In this document: piece by piece, positions 1 to 8,725 of the stretch
How the letters are laid out: every line of letters starts with the position of its first letter
How positions within the stretch are numbered: the first letter of the stretch is position 1
Notes under the pieces: generated by a model
What the model saw: only the letters and a program-made list of their open reading frames with translations
Told to the model about the DNA's origin: nothing
Databases searched by the model: none
Position numbers and translations under genes: made by a program
Source of the DNA: Clostridia bacterium
Lineage (GTDB): Bacteria; Bacillota; Clostridia; Oscillospirales; Acutalibacteraceae
Assembly (NCBI GenBank): GCA_017503785.1
Contig: JAFVSK010000020.1
Span: forward strand, 62,001-126,000
Direction: 5' to 3'
Length of the DNA stretch: 64,000 nt

Positions 1-1006
1 CCAGCACGATCACCTGCTTATCCTCGGCGATCACACGGTCGATCAAGCTCATATACACCTGCGTTTTGCCGCTGCCGGTCACACCGTACAGCAAGGCGCA
101 CGCAGCCTTGTTTTCTTTATAACGCGCAAGCAGCTCATCAAAAGCCACCTGCTGCTCGGGTGCTAAAGTGTTCGCTGATGCGGCAGGTGCTGCCGCCACC
201 TTGGACGGTGTACGCAGCCACTCCTGATCGTACAGCTCAACGATCTCCTTTTTCACAAGCGCCGATACGACCGCCTCGGTCACACCGGCTAAATAACACA
301 GTTCCTTCACGGAGGCGGTGCCTGCCGCCTCAAGCAGGGATACCACCGCTTTTTGCTTGGGACTGCATTTGGCAGTCTTCAATGCTTCTTCCAGTTCTTC
401 GGGCGGAACCCGCAGCCGCGCCATACGGCGCGTGGCATCCCCCGAACGGCGGAACGCATCGTCGCTGCGTGTCAGCCAGCCACGGCGCAGCATGGTATCC
501 AAATACCGCTGACCGTCTGTAAGCCCTGCCAAGCGCAGCAGTTTATCCCCCGGCACGCCGTTCGGCAACCGACTGCTTGCCGAGCACGCCAGCTTATACA
601 GCGCCGCCTCCTCGGGCGACATACGCCGCTCGTCCCCTTCCGGCAGCGGGCGAACCGGCAAAAACACCGGCTTTACATTCCAATACAGGCCCGTCGGCAG
701 CATTGCGCGCACCGCATCAAACACGGTACAAAACGCGCGTTCGCGCAGCCACAGGGCCAGTGAAAGCAGTTCTTCACTCAGCAGCGGCTCCTCGTCCAGC
801 ACCTCAGCCACCGGCTTTAAGCGTGCGGTCGCTTCCTCGTCCGACACCTCCATCACAATACCCTGACGGCAACGGTCGCCGCGACCGAACGGCACCAGCA
901 CTCGACAGCCACGCCGGATCGGCGCCGAAGACTCCAGCGCATAGCTATACAGCTTATCAAAATGATACGCCGCCTGCTCAACGGCAACCTTAACAACGCG
1001 CAGCAC
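1..1006 (-). CDS. priA: Primosomal protein N' (PriA helicase), partial
   Basis: PriA is the superfamily 2 helicase that reloads the replisome at stalled forks. About 335 N-terminal residues are present and the rest lies beyond the left edge. The N-terminal DNA-binding domain is recognisable (VPFGRGDR near residue 38). Just before the edge the Walker A motif VTGSGKT is followed by QVYM, the usual PriA context. The start is the GTG at 1006, with AGGGAGG seven bases upstream and no usable ATG nearby. It lies downstream of rpoZ, a common arrangement in Firmicutes, but a hairpin at 1031-1059 separates the two. Confidence 0.93.
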   Translation of the reverse strand, partial: MLRVVKVAVEQAAYHFDKLYSYALESSAPIRRGCRVLVPFGRGDRCRQGIVMEVSDEEATARLKPVAEVLDEEPLLSEELLSLALWLRERAFCTVFDAVRAMLPTGLYWNVKPVFLPVRPLPEGDERRMSPEEAALYKLACSASSRLPNGVPGDKLLRLAGLTDGQRYLDTMLRRGWLTRSDDAFRRSGDATRRMARLRVPPEELEEALKTAKCSPKQKAVVSLLEAAGTASVKELCYLAGVTEAVVSALVKKEIVELYDQEWLRTPSKVAAAPAASANTLAPEQQVAFDELLARYKENKAACALLYGVTGSGKTQVYMSLIDRVIAEDKQVIVL

Positions 1007-1030
1007 CTCGGCACCTCCCTTGTAACACGT

Positions 1031-1059
1031 AAAAAGACGTCCAAAAAAGGACGTCTTTT
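1031..1059 (-). terminator. Hairpin terminator after rpoZ
   Basis: A seven-base perfect stem (GACGTCC/GGACGTC) with a six-base loop, followed by a T-run on the minus strand and A-rich on the other side, so it may work in both directions. It sits between rpoZ and priA. Confidence 0.75.
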
Positions 1060-1071
1060 CGGATAGTCGAT

Positions 1072-1272
1072 TTACTCTTCGTCCGACACGATCATTTTGT
1101 AATCGCCGCCCTCAAAATCGTTGATCGCCATGCTCACAGGCTTTTCAATCAGGATAACGCTGTTATCCTCCGCCTCCTGCGCAATATCGCGAGCGCGCTT
1201 GGCAATACCCACAACCACCGCATAGCGGCTGTTCTTACCTTTTAACTTTTCAATATCTCTGGGATTCAGCAT
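1072..1272 (-). CDS. rpoZ: DNA-directed RNA polymerase omega subunit
   Basis: The omega subunit helps assemble RNA polymerase around beta prime. The 66-residue protein has the family core: [10 protein letters not shown] at the N terminus, then the helix SRYAVVVGIAKRARDIA. The second half is acidic (DFEGGDYKMIVSDEE). The start overlaps the end of gmk by seven bases, indicating translational coupling. The order remA-gmk-rpoZ is the standard Firmicutes arrangement, which supports the assignment despite the small size. Confidence 0.92.
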   Translation of the reverse strand: MLNPRDIEKLKGKNSRYAVVVGIAKRARDIAQEAEDNSVILIEKPVSMAINDFEGGDYKMIVSDEE

Positions 1273-1886
1273 ACTTCTAACGCCTCCAATGTATTTTTGT
1301 TGCGGGTGATCCGCAGTTTTTCTGCCTCAATGATCGTATGGATCCGCGCAGCGGCCAAGTCGATTTCGTCATTAACTACTAAGTATTGATAACTGCTCAC
1401 GTGCTGCAGCTCCTCGCGTGCAGCCGCCAAGCGATTGCGAATGTCTTCTTCCTTTTCGGTATCGCGGCCGCGCAAGCGGCTCTCCAATTCCAGCAACGAG
1501 GGCGCCGCCAAAAACAGCGACACATACGGCTCCTGCCACTTGGCCATCACCTTTTCGGCACCCTGCACCTCAATTTCCAAAATCACGTTACGACCGGCAG
1601 CAAGGTGTTCCTCCACCGCCGCTTTGGGCGTACCGTAATAATTGCCGTTGTAGCAAGCATATTCCAGCAGCGCATCGTCGGCAATCATTTGCTCAAACTG
1701 CTCATGCGTGCGGAAATAATACTGCACACCGTCCTGATCGCCGGGACGGGGCGAACGTGTTGTAACGGAAACCGACAACACCGTATCCTCCCGCTCAGCA
1801 AGCAATTTGGCAAGCACCGTTCCCTTGCCGCACCCCGAAGGGCCGGACAGCACGATCAAAAACCCACGCGGCACCTCAATCGCCAT
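1266..1886 (-). CDS. gmk: Guanylate kinase
   Basis: Phosphorylates GMP to GDP with ATP. The 206-residue protein carries the P-loop GPSGCGKGT near residue 13-21 and the GMP-binding stretch with [14 protein letters not shown], then [12 protein letters not shown]. Length is normal for the family. An upstream in-frame ATG at 1913 exists, but the ATG at 1886 has GAGGAGG at a good distance and gives the usual short N terminus. It overlaps remA by 11 bases and rpoZ by seven, so the three genes are coupled. Confidence 0.95.
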   Translation of the reverse strand: MAIEVPRGFLIVLSGPSGCGKGTVLAKLLAEREDTVLSVSVTTRSPRPGDQDGVQYYFRTHEQFEQMIADDALLEYACYNGNYYGTPKAAVEEHLAAGRNVILEIEVQGAEKVMAKWQEPYVSLFLAAPSLLELESRLRGRDTEKEEDIRNRLAAAREELQHVSSYQYLVVNDEIDLAAARIHTIIEAEKLRITRNKNTLEALEVC

Positions 1887-2139
1887 TACCGGTGCCCTCC
1901 TCGTCGTCCTCACCCAAGCGGTTCGCCACGGTTTCGGGCTGCACCGCCGACAAGATCACGTGATCGCTGTCGGTTATCAGCACCGCACGGGTGCGACGGC
2001 CGTAAGTAGCATCAATTAACGAGCCACGGTCTTTGGCCTCCTGAATAATGCGCTTGATCGGCGCCGATTCAGGGCTGACAATAGCTACCAGGCGACCGGC
2101 AGCAACCATATTACCGAAACCAATATTGATAAGCCGCAT
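1876..2139 (-). CDS. remA: RemA family regulator (DUF370)
   Basis: A small DNA-binding regulator of the RemA family, which in Bacillus subtilis activates matrix and osmoprotection genes. The 87-residue protein opens with [20 protein letters not shown], typical of the family, followed by SPESAPIKR and [11 protein letters not shown]. The C terminus is acidic (GEDDEEG) and extends slightly beyond the core. It is followed immediately by gmk with overlapping reading frames, a conserved neighbourhood in Clostridia and Bacilli. Confidence 0.9.
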   Translation of the reverse strand: MRLINIGFGNMVAAGRLVAIVSPESAPIKRIIQEAKDRGSLIDATYGRRTRAVLITDSDHVILSAVQPETVANRLGEDDEEGTGNGD

Positions 2140-2152
2140 CGTACTTCCTCCG

Positions 2153-3031
2153 TTACTCGATATTTTGAATCTGCTCGCGGATCTTTTCGATCTCTGCCTT
2201 CATATCCACAACCGTTTGCGCCAACAACAGATCCTGTGCTTTGGAACCGATGGTGTTGGTTTCACGGTTGATCTCCTGTACCAGAAAATCCAGCTTTCGT
2301 CCCACCGAACCGTCGCCGCTCACCAGCTGCTCCAGCTGATCTAAGTGACTGCGCAAGCGCACCGTTTCCTCGGCAGTAGCGATCTTGTCGGCAAACAGCG
2401 CCGCTTCCGTAAGCAACCGCTGTTCATCCACCGTAACGGTGCCCAGCAGCTCACGCATGCGCTCGGTGATCTTCTCCATGTGCTCGCGCACCGTCTGCGG
2501 CGAACGCTCCTCCACCAAGGCCACACGCTCCAACAAGAAGTCGCGGCGCGAAAGCACGTCGTCGCGCAGGCGCTCTCCCTCACGCTCGCGCATAGCTACA
2601 AATTTTTCCAAAGCCACTGCCGCCGTTTCGCGCACAGCGTTCCAAATCACTTCTTCATCGGCCTCGTTCTTACGAACGGTAAGTACATCCGGGAATCGCG
2701 ATAAGCCCATCACGGTGCAATCGTCACGCACGTCCAGCTTTGCGGCGGTTTCGCGCAACGCATCACGGTAGGCTTCGGCCAAGGGTAAATTCACCTCAAC
2801 GTGGCTGTCGGCCGTTTCCACAGCATCCAGCGACACGTACACCTCCACTTTACCGCGAGCAATGCTCTGCTGTAAAAACGATTTCAGCCTATCGTCCAAG
2901 AAACCGCAGGTGCGCGGCAAACGAGAGCTGTATTCGTAATAGCGGTGATTCACGGATTTCAGTTCTACGGTCACGTCCCAGCCGTCTACCACCTGCTGAT
3001 GACGTCCGTAACCGGTCATACTGCGTATCAT
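2153..3031 (-). CDS. yicC: YicC family endoribonuclease
   Basis: YicC/YloC family protein, whose members have been shown to be endoribonucleases. The 292-residue product starts [10 protein letters not shown], the diagnostic N terminus, contains ELKSVNHRY, and ends with the conserved block [14 protein letters not shown] followed by NTIGSKAQD. Length is normal. It lies 13 bases upstream of remA and almost certainly starts the remA-gmk-rpoZ operon. A stable hairpin upstream (3058-3082) separates it from the carboxylase genes. Confidence 0.93.
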   Translation of the reverse strand: MIRSMTGYGRHQQVVDGWDVTVELKSVNHRYYEYSSRLPRTCGFLDDRLKSFLQQSIARGKVEVYVSLDAVETADSHVEVNLPLAEAYRDALRETAAKLDVRDDCTVMGLSRFPDVLTVRKNEADEEVIWNAVRETAAVALEKFVAMREREGERLRDDVLSRRDFLLERVALVEERSPQTVREHMEKITERMRELLGTVTVDEQRLLTEAALFADKIATAEETVRLRSHLDQLEQLVSGDGSVGRKLDFLVQEINRETNTIGSKAQDLLLAQTVVDMKAEIEKIREQIQNIE

Positions 3032-3057
3032 ACGTTACTCCTTAAAATGCAAGACGA

Positions 3058-3082
3058 CCGAAAGCCCCAATCGGGGCTTTCG
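3058..3082 (-). terminator. Hairpin after the OadA-like gene
   Basis: CCGAAAGCCCC/GGGGCTTTCGG stem with a four-base loop, placed between the end of the OadA-like gene and the start of yicC. No long T-run follows, so it may be a weak terminator or an mRNA-stabilising hairpin. Confidence 0.5.
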
Positions 3083-3095
3083 GGTACGACTTGAA

Positions 3096-4496
3096 TTACA
3101 CGGGGTGCACTTTCTCCTCTTCGTTGAGATGCTTCCCGTCGATACCATATTTTTCATTGCGGCGCTTTTCAAAGAACTTCACGGCAACCTGGCCGAACTG
3201 TGCATAGGTCAGCACGTCCTCTTCCTGTTCGTACCATTCCTTCATTTCATCGCGCAGCTTATCCAGTTCCGGCTCGAGCATATCGGCGGGACGGCAAGTA
3301 ATGGGCGTTTCGTCGCCGATGATCTTTTTGGTGAACTCGGGATCGATCGCCACAGGCGAAGCGCCGTATTCACCGCGCACCAAGCCCTTAAATTCCTTGG
3401 TGACCATCTTATAGCGCTCACCGCCAATGATGTTAAACACAGCCTGCGTACCCACGATCTGCGAAGACGGAGTAACCAGCGGCGGATAACCGGCATCCGC
3501 GCGCACACGCGGCACCTCCAGCAGCACTTCCTCCAGCTGATCCTCGCGGCCGGCCTGCTTAAGCTGGCTCACCAGGTTGGAGAGCATACCACCGGGCACC
3601 TGATAGATCAGCGCCTTGGTATCCACCTCGAGCATCTTGGGATTGAGCAAACCGCTGCCCATATACTTCTCGCGCAGCGTGTGGAAATACTTCGCCACCT
3701 CGGTCAACTTCACCAAATCCAAACCGGTGTCGTATTCGGTGCCGGCAAGTGCCGCCACCATCGCCTCGGTTGCGGGGTGCGAAGTACCCATGCCCAACGG
3801 CGAAAGCGCCGTATCCACCACGTCGGCACCTGCCTCGATGCCCTTCATGAGCACCATATCGGCAATACCGGCGGTGAAATGCGAGTGCAGCTGAATCGGA
3901 ATAGACACAGCCTTCTTCAGCTCGCTGACCAGCTCATACGTGGTGTAAGGCACCAGCAAGCCGGCCATATCCTTCAAGCAAATGGAATCGGCACCGGCCT
4001 CTTCCAGCTTCTTTACGTAGTTTACATAATACGCCGTATCATACACAGGGCCGGTGGTATACGACACCGCCACCTGCACGTGAGCGCCCTTTTCTTTCTT
4101 CGCCGCCTTAATGGAGGTTTCCAAATTGCGAATATCGTTCAGCGCATCGAAGATACGGATAATATCAATACCGTTCGCCACCGACTTCTGTACGAAGTAT
4201 TCCACCACGTCGTCGGCGTAATGGCGGTAACCCAGCATATTCTGACCGCGGAACAGCATCTGCAGCTTGGTTTTGGGCATGTGCTTACGCAGCGTACGCA
4301 AACGCTCCCAGGGATCTTCGCCCAAGAAACGCAAGCAGGAGTCAAACGTAGCACCGCCCCAGCACTCCAGAGAATGATAGCCCACGTCGTCTAACATTTC
4401 CAAAGCCGGCAGCATTTCTTCCGTTGTCATACGAGTAGCGATCAGCGACTGATGCGCGTCACGCAGGATAGTTTCGGTAATTCCGACCTTTGCCAA
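3096..4496 (-). CDS. OadA/transcarboxylase 5S-like carboxyltransferase subunit
   Basis: Biotin-dependent carboxyltransferase of the oxaloacetate decarboxylase alpha / pyruvate carboxylase B / transcarboxylase 5S family. It moves a carboxyl group between biotin and pyruvate or oxaloacetate. The 466-residue protein has TETILRDAHQSLIATR near the N terminus, the metal ligand block HSHFTAG, and DTALSPLGMGTSHP. It lacks a fused biotin domain, which is encoded by the next gene upstream. I prefer the TTG at 4496: AAAGGA lies at proper spacing and translation gives MAKVGITET, the family N terminus. It is last of three co-directional genes (carboxyltransferase, biotin carrier, this). Confidence 0.9.
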   Translation of the reverse strand: MAKVGITETILRDAHQSLIATRMTTEEMLPALEMLDDVGYHSLECWGGATFDSCLRFLGEDPWERLRTLRKHMPKTKLQMLFRGQNMLGYRHYADDVVEYFVQKSVANGIDIIRIFDALNDIRNLETSIKAAKKEKGAHVQVAVSYTTGPVYDTAYYVNYVKKLEEAGADSICLKDMAGLLVPYTTYELVSELKKAVSIPIQLHSHFTAGIADMVLMKGIEAGADVVDTALSPLGMGTSHPATEAMVAALAGTEYDTGLDLVKLTEVAKYFHTLREKYMGSGLLNPKMLEVDTKALIYQVPGGMLSNLVSQLKQAGREDQLEEVLLEVPRVRADAGYPPLVTPSSQIVGTQAVFNIIGGERYKMVTKEFKGLVRGEYGASPVAIDPEFTKKIIGDETPITCRPADMLEPELDKLRDEMKEWYEQEEDVLTYAQFGQVAVKFFEKRRNEKYGIDGKHLNEEEKVHPV

Positions 4497-4528
4497 TCCA
4501 ATCAATCCTTTCGTTTAGCGTGACAGCC

Positions 4529-4945
4529 TTACTGCAGCGAAACCAGCGCCTTACCGGAATCTACGCTTTCGCCCTTAGTTACATGTACACCGGCCACGAC
4601 ACCGTCGCGGGGGGCCATGATCTCGTTTTCCATCTTCATTGCTTCGAGCACCAGCAGCACGTCGCCGGACTTGACCGACTGACCGGCCGACACCATCACG
4701 TTCACGATGGTACCCGGCATCGGAGCGCTGACGACCTCAGCACCGGCAGCAGGAGCTGCAGCGGGAGCAGCGGCAGGAGCCGGAGCGGCCTCAGCAGCAG
4801 GTGCGGGAGCAGCGGCGGGAGCCGGAGCAGCAGCGGGTGCGGGAGCGGGGGCAGGAGCAGCTACAGGAGCAGCCGCAGCGCCGCCGATTTCCTCAACCTG
4901 AACGTCGTAAGCCTTGCCGTTTACCGTAATATTAAAGCGTTTCAT
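4529..4945 (-). CDS. Biotin carboxyl carrier protein with Ala/Pro linker
   Basis: Small carrier of the biotin used by the neighbouring carboxyltransferases. The 138 residues divide into a short N-terminal strand (MKRFNITVNGKAYDVQV), a very long Ala/Pro/Glu linker at about residues 23-70, and a C-terminal biotinyl domain with the target motif EAMKMEN. The flexible linker lets the biotin swing between two active sites. The codon-biased linker also creates a spurious Gly/Ala-rich open frame on the other strand. Flanked by the two carboxyltransferase subunits. Confidence 0.93.
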   Translation of the reverse strand: MKRFNITVNGKAYDVQVEEIGGAAAAPVAAPAPAPAPAAAPAPAAAPAPAAEAAPAPAAAPAAAPAAGAEVVSAPMPGTIVNVMVSAGQSVKSGDVLLVLEAMKMENEIMAPRDGVVAGVHVTKGESVDSGKALVSLQ

Positions 4946-4981
4946 AATTCGATCAACCTTTCCTTTTCTGTTTGTGTAGCC

Positions 4982-6250
4982 TTACAAGCGAATGTTCGCA
5001 TGCTTCTTCGGCAGCTTGCTGACACGCTTGCCGGCCAGCATATCGAAGAAAGCGGAAACCGTAGCACGGGTCTGCTCGGGAGCGATCACATCGGTAACCG
5101 CACCCTGCTCAGCAGCCAACTGCGCATTGCAGCAGGTGGTGCGATATTCCTCGGCCAACGCAGCGCGATCAGCCTTAGGATCCTTCATGTCGGCCAAGCG
5201 GTCTTTCCACAGAATGTGGATCGCCGTTTCCGGCTTCAGCGGCGAAACGGAAGCCTCCTGCCATGCCAAAACGGCATCGGCACCGGCAGCCTTACCGGCA
5301 ACCGCAATATACACGGGGCCATACGCCTTACCGGTCAGCAGCGTAACCTTCGCAGTGGTAGCCTCGGTGTAGGCCTGACATACGCGAGCCGCGCCTTTCA
5401 GGCATTCAAAGCTTTCGGCATCCACAATGGTGAGCACCGGCAGCGAGAAGCTGTCGCAGAAACGAACAAAGCGAGCAGCGCGGGCGGCAGCACAGCAGGA
5501 CACTGTATCCCCCGCTAACGTAACGATACCGCACACAGCACCGTTCACGCGGGCCAGCGCAGCTACCTCGTCGTTATACAGCGGGAACAGCGAACCGGCA
5601 TCGGCAACGAACTCGGCAGCCTCTTTCGACGAAGCGCACGCAGCCACAGCCGCTTCCTGCACCTCATACACCGGTGCCGCCGACAGGTTGTTCGCCGGCA
5701 GATAACCCAGCAGCAAGCGAGCCTTTTCCAGTGCTTCCTCCGCCGTGGCGGCAACCACGTCGGCCTTGGCGTTTTCGTCGCCCACGTTCAAATAATAATC
5801 GGCATCCTCAGCAGCGATCACCACGTCGGCAGCGGCAGCAATCAGTGCAGAGGAACCCACACACGCACCCGTTACCACGGCAACCTGCGGAACCACACCG
5901 GACAGATCGTTGGCAGCAGCCATGATCTCGGCAATGGCATCCATGGCATCCAAGCCCTCGGAAAGGTGTGCACCGTCACTGTCGAACACCCCCACCACAG
6001 GCGAACCGTTCTGGGCAGCCAAATGGTAGACCGTTTTGATCTTTGCAGCTTGGGCCTTGCCCACAGCACCGCTGCACACAGACTTGTCCTGTGCAAAGGC
6101 ATACACCGGTGCATCGTTCACCAAGCCGTAGCCACACACAACGGCAACGTCGTTTTCGCCGTCGCGCATCAAGCGGTCAACTTCAACAAAAGTGCCCGCA
6201 TCGAAGAATTGTTCCAGACGCTTACGCGCCTCGGACGCTTGCTTACTCAT
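4982..6250 (-). CDS. Acyl-CoA carboxyltransferase subunit (12S-like), divergent
   Basis: Crotonase-fold carboxyltransferase, related to the beta subunit of propionyl-CoA carboxylase and the 12S subunit of transcarboxylase. At 422 residues it is clearly shorter than the usual ~510. The motif normally reading DSGGAR is here DSDGAH followed by LSEGLDAMDA, and SGVVPQVAVVTGACVG follows in place. The start at 6250 has GGAGG eight bases upstream; the longer frame to 6355 would run through the promoter. First gene of the three-gene unit. Substrate not determinable from the sequence. Confidence 0.8.
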   Translation of the reverse strand: MSKQASEARKRLEQFFDAGTFVEVDRLMRDGENDVAVVCGYGLVNDAPVYAFAQDKSVCSGAVGKAQAAKIKTVYHLAAQNGSPVVGVFDSDGAHLSEGLDAMDAIAEIMAAANDLSGVVPQVAVVTGACVGSSALIAAAADVVIAAEDADYYLNVGDENAKADVVAATAEEALEKARLLLGYLPANNLSAAPVYEVQEAAVAACASSKEAAEFVADAGSLFPLYNDEVAALARVNGAVCGIVTLAGDTVSCCAAARAARFVRFCDSFSLPVLTIVDAESFECLKGAARVCQAYTEATTAKVTLLTGKAYGPVYIAVAGKAAGADAVLAWQEASVSPLKPETAIHILWKDRLADMKDPKADRAALAEEYRTTCCNAQLAAEQGAVTDVIAPEQTRATVSAFFDMLAGKRVSKLPKKHANIRL

Positions 6251-6313
6251 TGCTCGTAACCTCCAAACGGTAAGAATAAAAAGCCATCCTACGCCATTAT
6301 AATAGTTAATAAT

Positions 6314-6342
6314 ATTATAGCGCAGAGCACTCAAAAAAACAA
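6314..6342 (-). promoter_or_regulatory. Promoter of the carboxyltransferase operon
   Basis: TTGTTT, 17-base spacer, TATAAT on the minus strand, about 65 bases before the start codon at 6250. The -35 box is embedded in a long inverted repeat (6320-6353). Confidence 0.7.
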
Positions 6343-6353
6343 GTACTCTGCGC
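6320..6353. promoter_or_regulatory. Long inverted repeat, candidate operator
   Basis: Arms GCGCAGAGCACT and AGTACTCTGCGC (12 bases, one mismatch) are separated by a 10-base A-rich spacer. The repeat covers the region from the edge of the -10 box to beyond the -35 box of the carboxyltransferase promoter. That position fits repressor binding better than termination, since no T-run follows the stem. Confidence 0.55.
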
Positions 6354-6390
6354 AATAAAAATCAAATAATTTGTCAATTTCCTTTTACTT

Positions 6391-6756
6391 TTAGTCACCG
6401 CGGCACGGCCGCATAAAAAATTCGGGAATAAACACCTCATATCCCTCGCCGTTTGCCGCAAATCCCAGTCGCTTCAACAAAGGGAAAACAATTGGATCCT
6501 TGCACACTGCTGTAATGGCGTTGCGATTGGCAGCGGCATTCAGCGCTGCACGCACCAGCCACTCCTCCAGTTCTTCGTTCTGCGACCGCAGGCACAAGAT
6601 CTCCGCAATATCACGCTGCAAAGATAAGAGCACGTATCCACGCTCTTCCCCGCCCACCGTCAGCACCAAAGCCATGGCAGGTTGTGTCAAGCCTTCGCGT
6701 TGTAACAGTTGCGCTGTTTTCTGTTCATCAGCCGGTAAAATTGAAAACATAGTCAT
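6391..6756 (-). CDS. Short GNAT-like protein
   Basis: 121-residue protein that I only tentatively place in the GNAT acetyltransferase fold. The strand GEERGYVLLS, the helix EWLVRAALNAAANR, and the strand-loop AVCKDPIVFPLLKRLGF look like the second half of a GNAT domain, but no clear acetyl-CoA loop (Q/RxxGxG/A) is visible. The ATG at 6756 overlaps the stop of the upstream pseudouridine synthase gene (ATGA), so translation is probably coupled. Function unknown. Confidence 0.55.
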   Translation of the reverse strand: MTMFSILPADEQKTAQLLQREGLTQPAMALVLTVGGEERGYVLLSLQRDIAEILCLRSQNEELEEWLVRAALNAAANRNAITAVCKDPIVFPLLKRLGFAANGEGYEVFIPEFFMRPCRGD

Positions 6757-7538
6757 CGACGTCCTTTTTTGATATACTCGGCAGCAATCTTCTTTTCTAC
6801 CTTAGAAGCCTGCACCAGCGTGCGCACCTCGCGCGGTTCCAAAGCTCTCCATTTGCCCGGTGGCAGCATGCCTAACTTAATGCCGCCGAACGCCACGCGC
6901 TTTAAGCGAATAACATCCAGTTCCAGCGCCTCGCACATACGGCGAATTTGGCGGTTACGGCCCTCGTAAATGGTAATTTCCATCACCGTGCGCGGTACCG
7001 TGCCGCTTTCGGCGCCACCCTCCTTGGTGACCACCTGCACCTCGGCAGGTAGCGTGCGTTTACCGTCCAGCATCACACCCTGCTGTAAACGCAGAATCGC
7101 CTCATCTGTCAGTTCCGAGCGCAGTGTCACGCGATAACGCTTGGGCACGTGTGCCGCAGGATGCATCATCGCATTGGAAAAGTCACCGTCGTTCGTCATT
7201 AGCAGCAAGCCCTCGGAATCGCGGTCCAAGCGCCCCACGGGATACACGCGCACATCCACGTCCTGCACCAGATCAGCCACGCACTTGCGCCCTTTTTCAT
7301 CGCTCATCGTGGTCACGTAGCCACGCGGCTTGTGCAACATCAAATATACCAGCTGCTCCGCCGCAGGGATCCGCTTGCCGCGCACGGTGATGATATCCTT
7401 GCGATCATCCACCTTGTCGCCAAGACGTACCGGGTGTCCGTTCACGCGCACCACACCGCTCTCGATCAATTCCTCCGCCTTGCGCCGCGATGCCACGCCG
7501 CGATCGGCCAACACTTTTTGTAATCGTACCAGTGCCAT
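6753..7538 (-). CDS. rluB: 23S/16S rRNA pseudouridine synthase (RluB/RsuA family)
   Basis: Converts specific uridines of rRNA to pseudouridine. The 261-residue protein has an N-terminal S4 RNA-binding domain (RLQKVLADRGVASRRKAEEL) and a catalytic domain with VGRLDRDSEGLLLMTNDG, which carries the catalytic Asp, and GRNRQIRRMCEAL. The start at 7538 has GAGGAA at good spacing; the frame extends upstream into the D,D-carboxypeptidase gene. It follows dac, gerW and the scp genes, the usual Clostridia order. Confidence 0.92.
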   Translation of the reverse strand: MALVRLQKVLADRGVASRRKAEELIESGVVRVNGHPVRLGDKVDDRKDIITVRGKRIPAAEQLVYLMLHKPRGYVTTMSDEKGRKCVADLVQDVDVRVYPVGRLDRDSEGLLLMTNDGDFSNAMMHPAAHVPKRYRVTLRSELTDEAILRLQQGVMLDGKRTLPAEVQVVTKEGGAESGTVPRTVMEITIYEGRNRQIRRMCEALELDVIRLKRVAFGGIKLGMLPPGKWRALEPREVRTLVQASKVEKKIAAEYIKKGRR

Positions 7539-7549
7539 TTTTTCGTTCC

Positions 7550-8680
7550 TCACTCTAATATTGCATGCATCAGCAGCCCCAGCTGCCGTTTCCACTTTTC
7601 GTTAAATGTCCACGCCGCACGCGCGGGCACGGCTGCTTTTGCGGTTAACGTCACCGTCGCTATCGTGCGATCGTCCACGGTATACCGCAGCGTTCCCACT
7701 GCATCGCCCGCTTGCAGGGGTGCCCACACAAACGGCGGCAGCTCATACGTTACCTTTACGCGCTGTACCTCCCCTTTCGGAAGCACCACCCGCGGCGCTT
7801 CCGCCGTCAGTTCTGCCACACCTGCCACACCACCGCACACGGTCACCGGCGGCAAGTTCGAAAGCGGCAACGTCACGGCTTCCAGCTGTGAAAAGCCATA
7901 GTCGTACAGCGCAATATGATCGTTCCAATAATCGCCGCCGTTCAGCGTTGCCGCCACCAAGGTCACTCCGTCGCGCGTGGCAGCCGACACCAAGCACTTG
8001 CCCGACTTTGTGGTAAAGCCGGTCTTTAACCCCACGGCATCCTCATACAACCACAACAGACGATTATGGTTTTTCAGCGACACCGCCGTTCCGTTGATAT
8101 GCACCGTTGCCACCTTGGTGGCACACAGCTCCGATAACAGCGGCTGTTTCAGCACCGCCGCGCCCAACAACGCCAACTCGCGGGCCGTAGATCCGTGCTC
8201 GCCCTCGTCCAATCCCGACGGTGTCACAAACACCGAACGCGACATATTGAGCTCCGCCGCCTTGCCGTTCATCCGCGCAGCAAACGCCGGCAATGATCCG
8301 CTCGTCAGCAGCGCCAGCGTATTGGCGGCATCGTTTCCCGAAGAAAGCAGCAGCCCCGCCAGCAGATCGCGTACCGACAGCACGTCGCCGCCGCGCAATC
8401 CCACGGCAGACCCCTCCACCAGCACTGCTGCCTCGGGCACCGTCACCAGTGCATCGGGCTCCAAGGCTTCGGCCGCCACCAGCGCCGTCATCAGCTTGGT
8501 GGTACTGGCCATCGGGCGTTTGGTGTCGGCATCCTTCTCAAACAATACACGGCCCGTTGTGGGCTCATATAACACCGCCGACAACGACGATACCGTTGCC
8601 GGCGCTTCTTCTGCCGCCGCCACCGGAACCGCTGCCAAAAGCAATAGCGGCACCAGCAACAACGCCACTCCTATTCGCAT
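7550..8680 (-). CDS. dacF: D-alanyl-D-alanine carboxypeptidase (S11, DacF-like)
   Basis: Penicillin-binding peptidase that trims the terminal D-Ala of peptidoglycan stem peptides outside the membrane. The 376-residue protein begins with a clear signal peptide (MRIGVALLLVPLLLLAAVPV, cleavage near AAAEE). It then shows the three active-site motifs STTK (SxxK), SGN, and KTG in LKTGFTTKSG. A C-terminal beta domain follows. I chose the ATG at 8680, since the GGGGGT ribosome site is too close to the ATG at 8686. Its place beside gerW fits a sporulation-related role. Confidence 0.92.
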   Translation of the reverse strand: MRIGVALLLVPLLLLAAVPVAAAEEAPATVSSLSAVLYEPTTGRVLFEKDADTKRPMASTTKLMTALVAAEALEPDALVTVPEAAVLVEGSAVGLRGGDVLSVRDLLAGLLLSSGNDAANTLALLTSGSLPAFAARMNGKAAELNMSRSVFVTPSGLDEGEHGSTARELALLGAAVLKQPLLSELCATKVATVHINGTAVSLKNHNRLLWLYEDAVGLKTGFTTKSGKCLVSAATRDGVTLVAATLNGGDYWNDHIALYDYGFSQLEAVTLPLSNLPPVTVCGGVAGVAELTAEAPRVVLPKGEVQRVKVTYELPPFVWAPLQAGDAVGTLRYTVDDRTIATVTLTAKAAVPARAAWTFNEKWKRQLGLLMHAILE

Positions 8681-8725
8681 AGCCATACCCCCATTCACTA
8701 CGAGGGTATGCACCGATCGTTAAAA

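Noticed and set aside
3105..4394. A 429-codon open frame opposite the OadA-like gene
   Set aside because: Antisense shadow with His/Arg/Leu-rich composition; the minus-strand protein is a clear family member.
4707..4901. A Gly/Ala-rich open frame on the plus strand
   Set aside because: It is the complement of the Ala/Pro linker of the biotin carrier protein.
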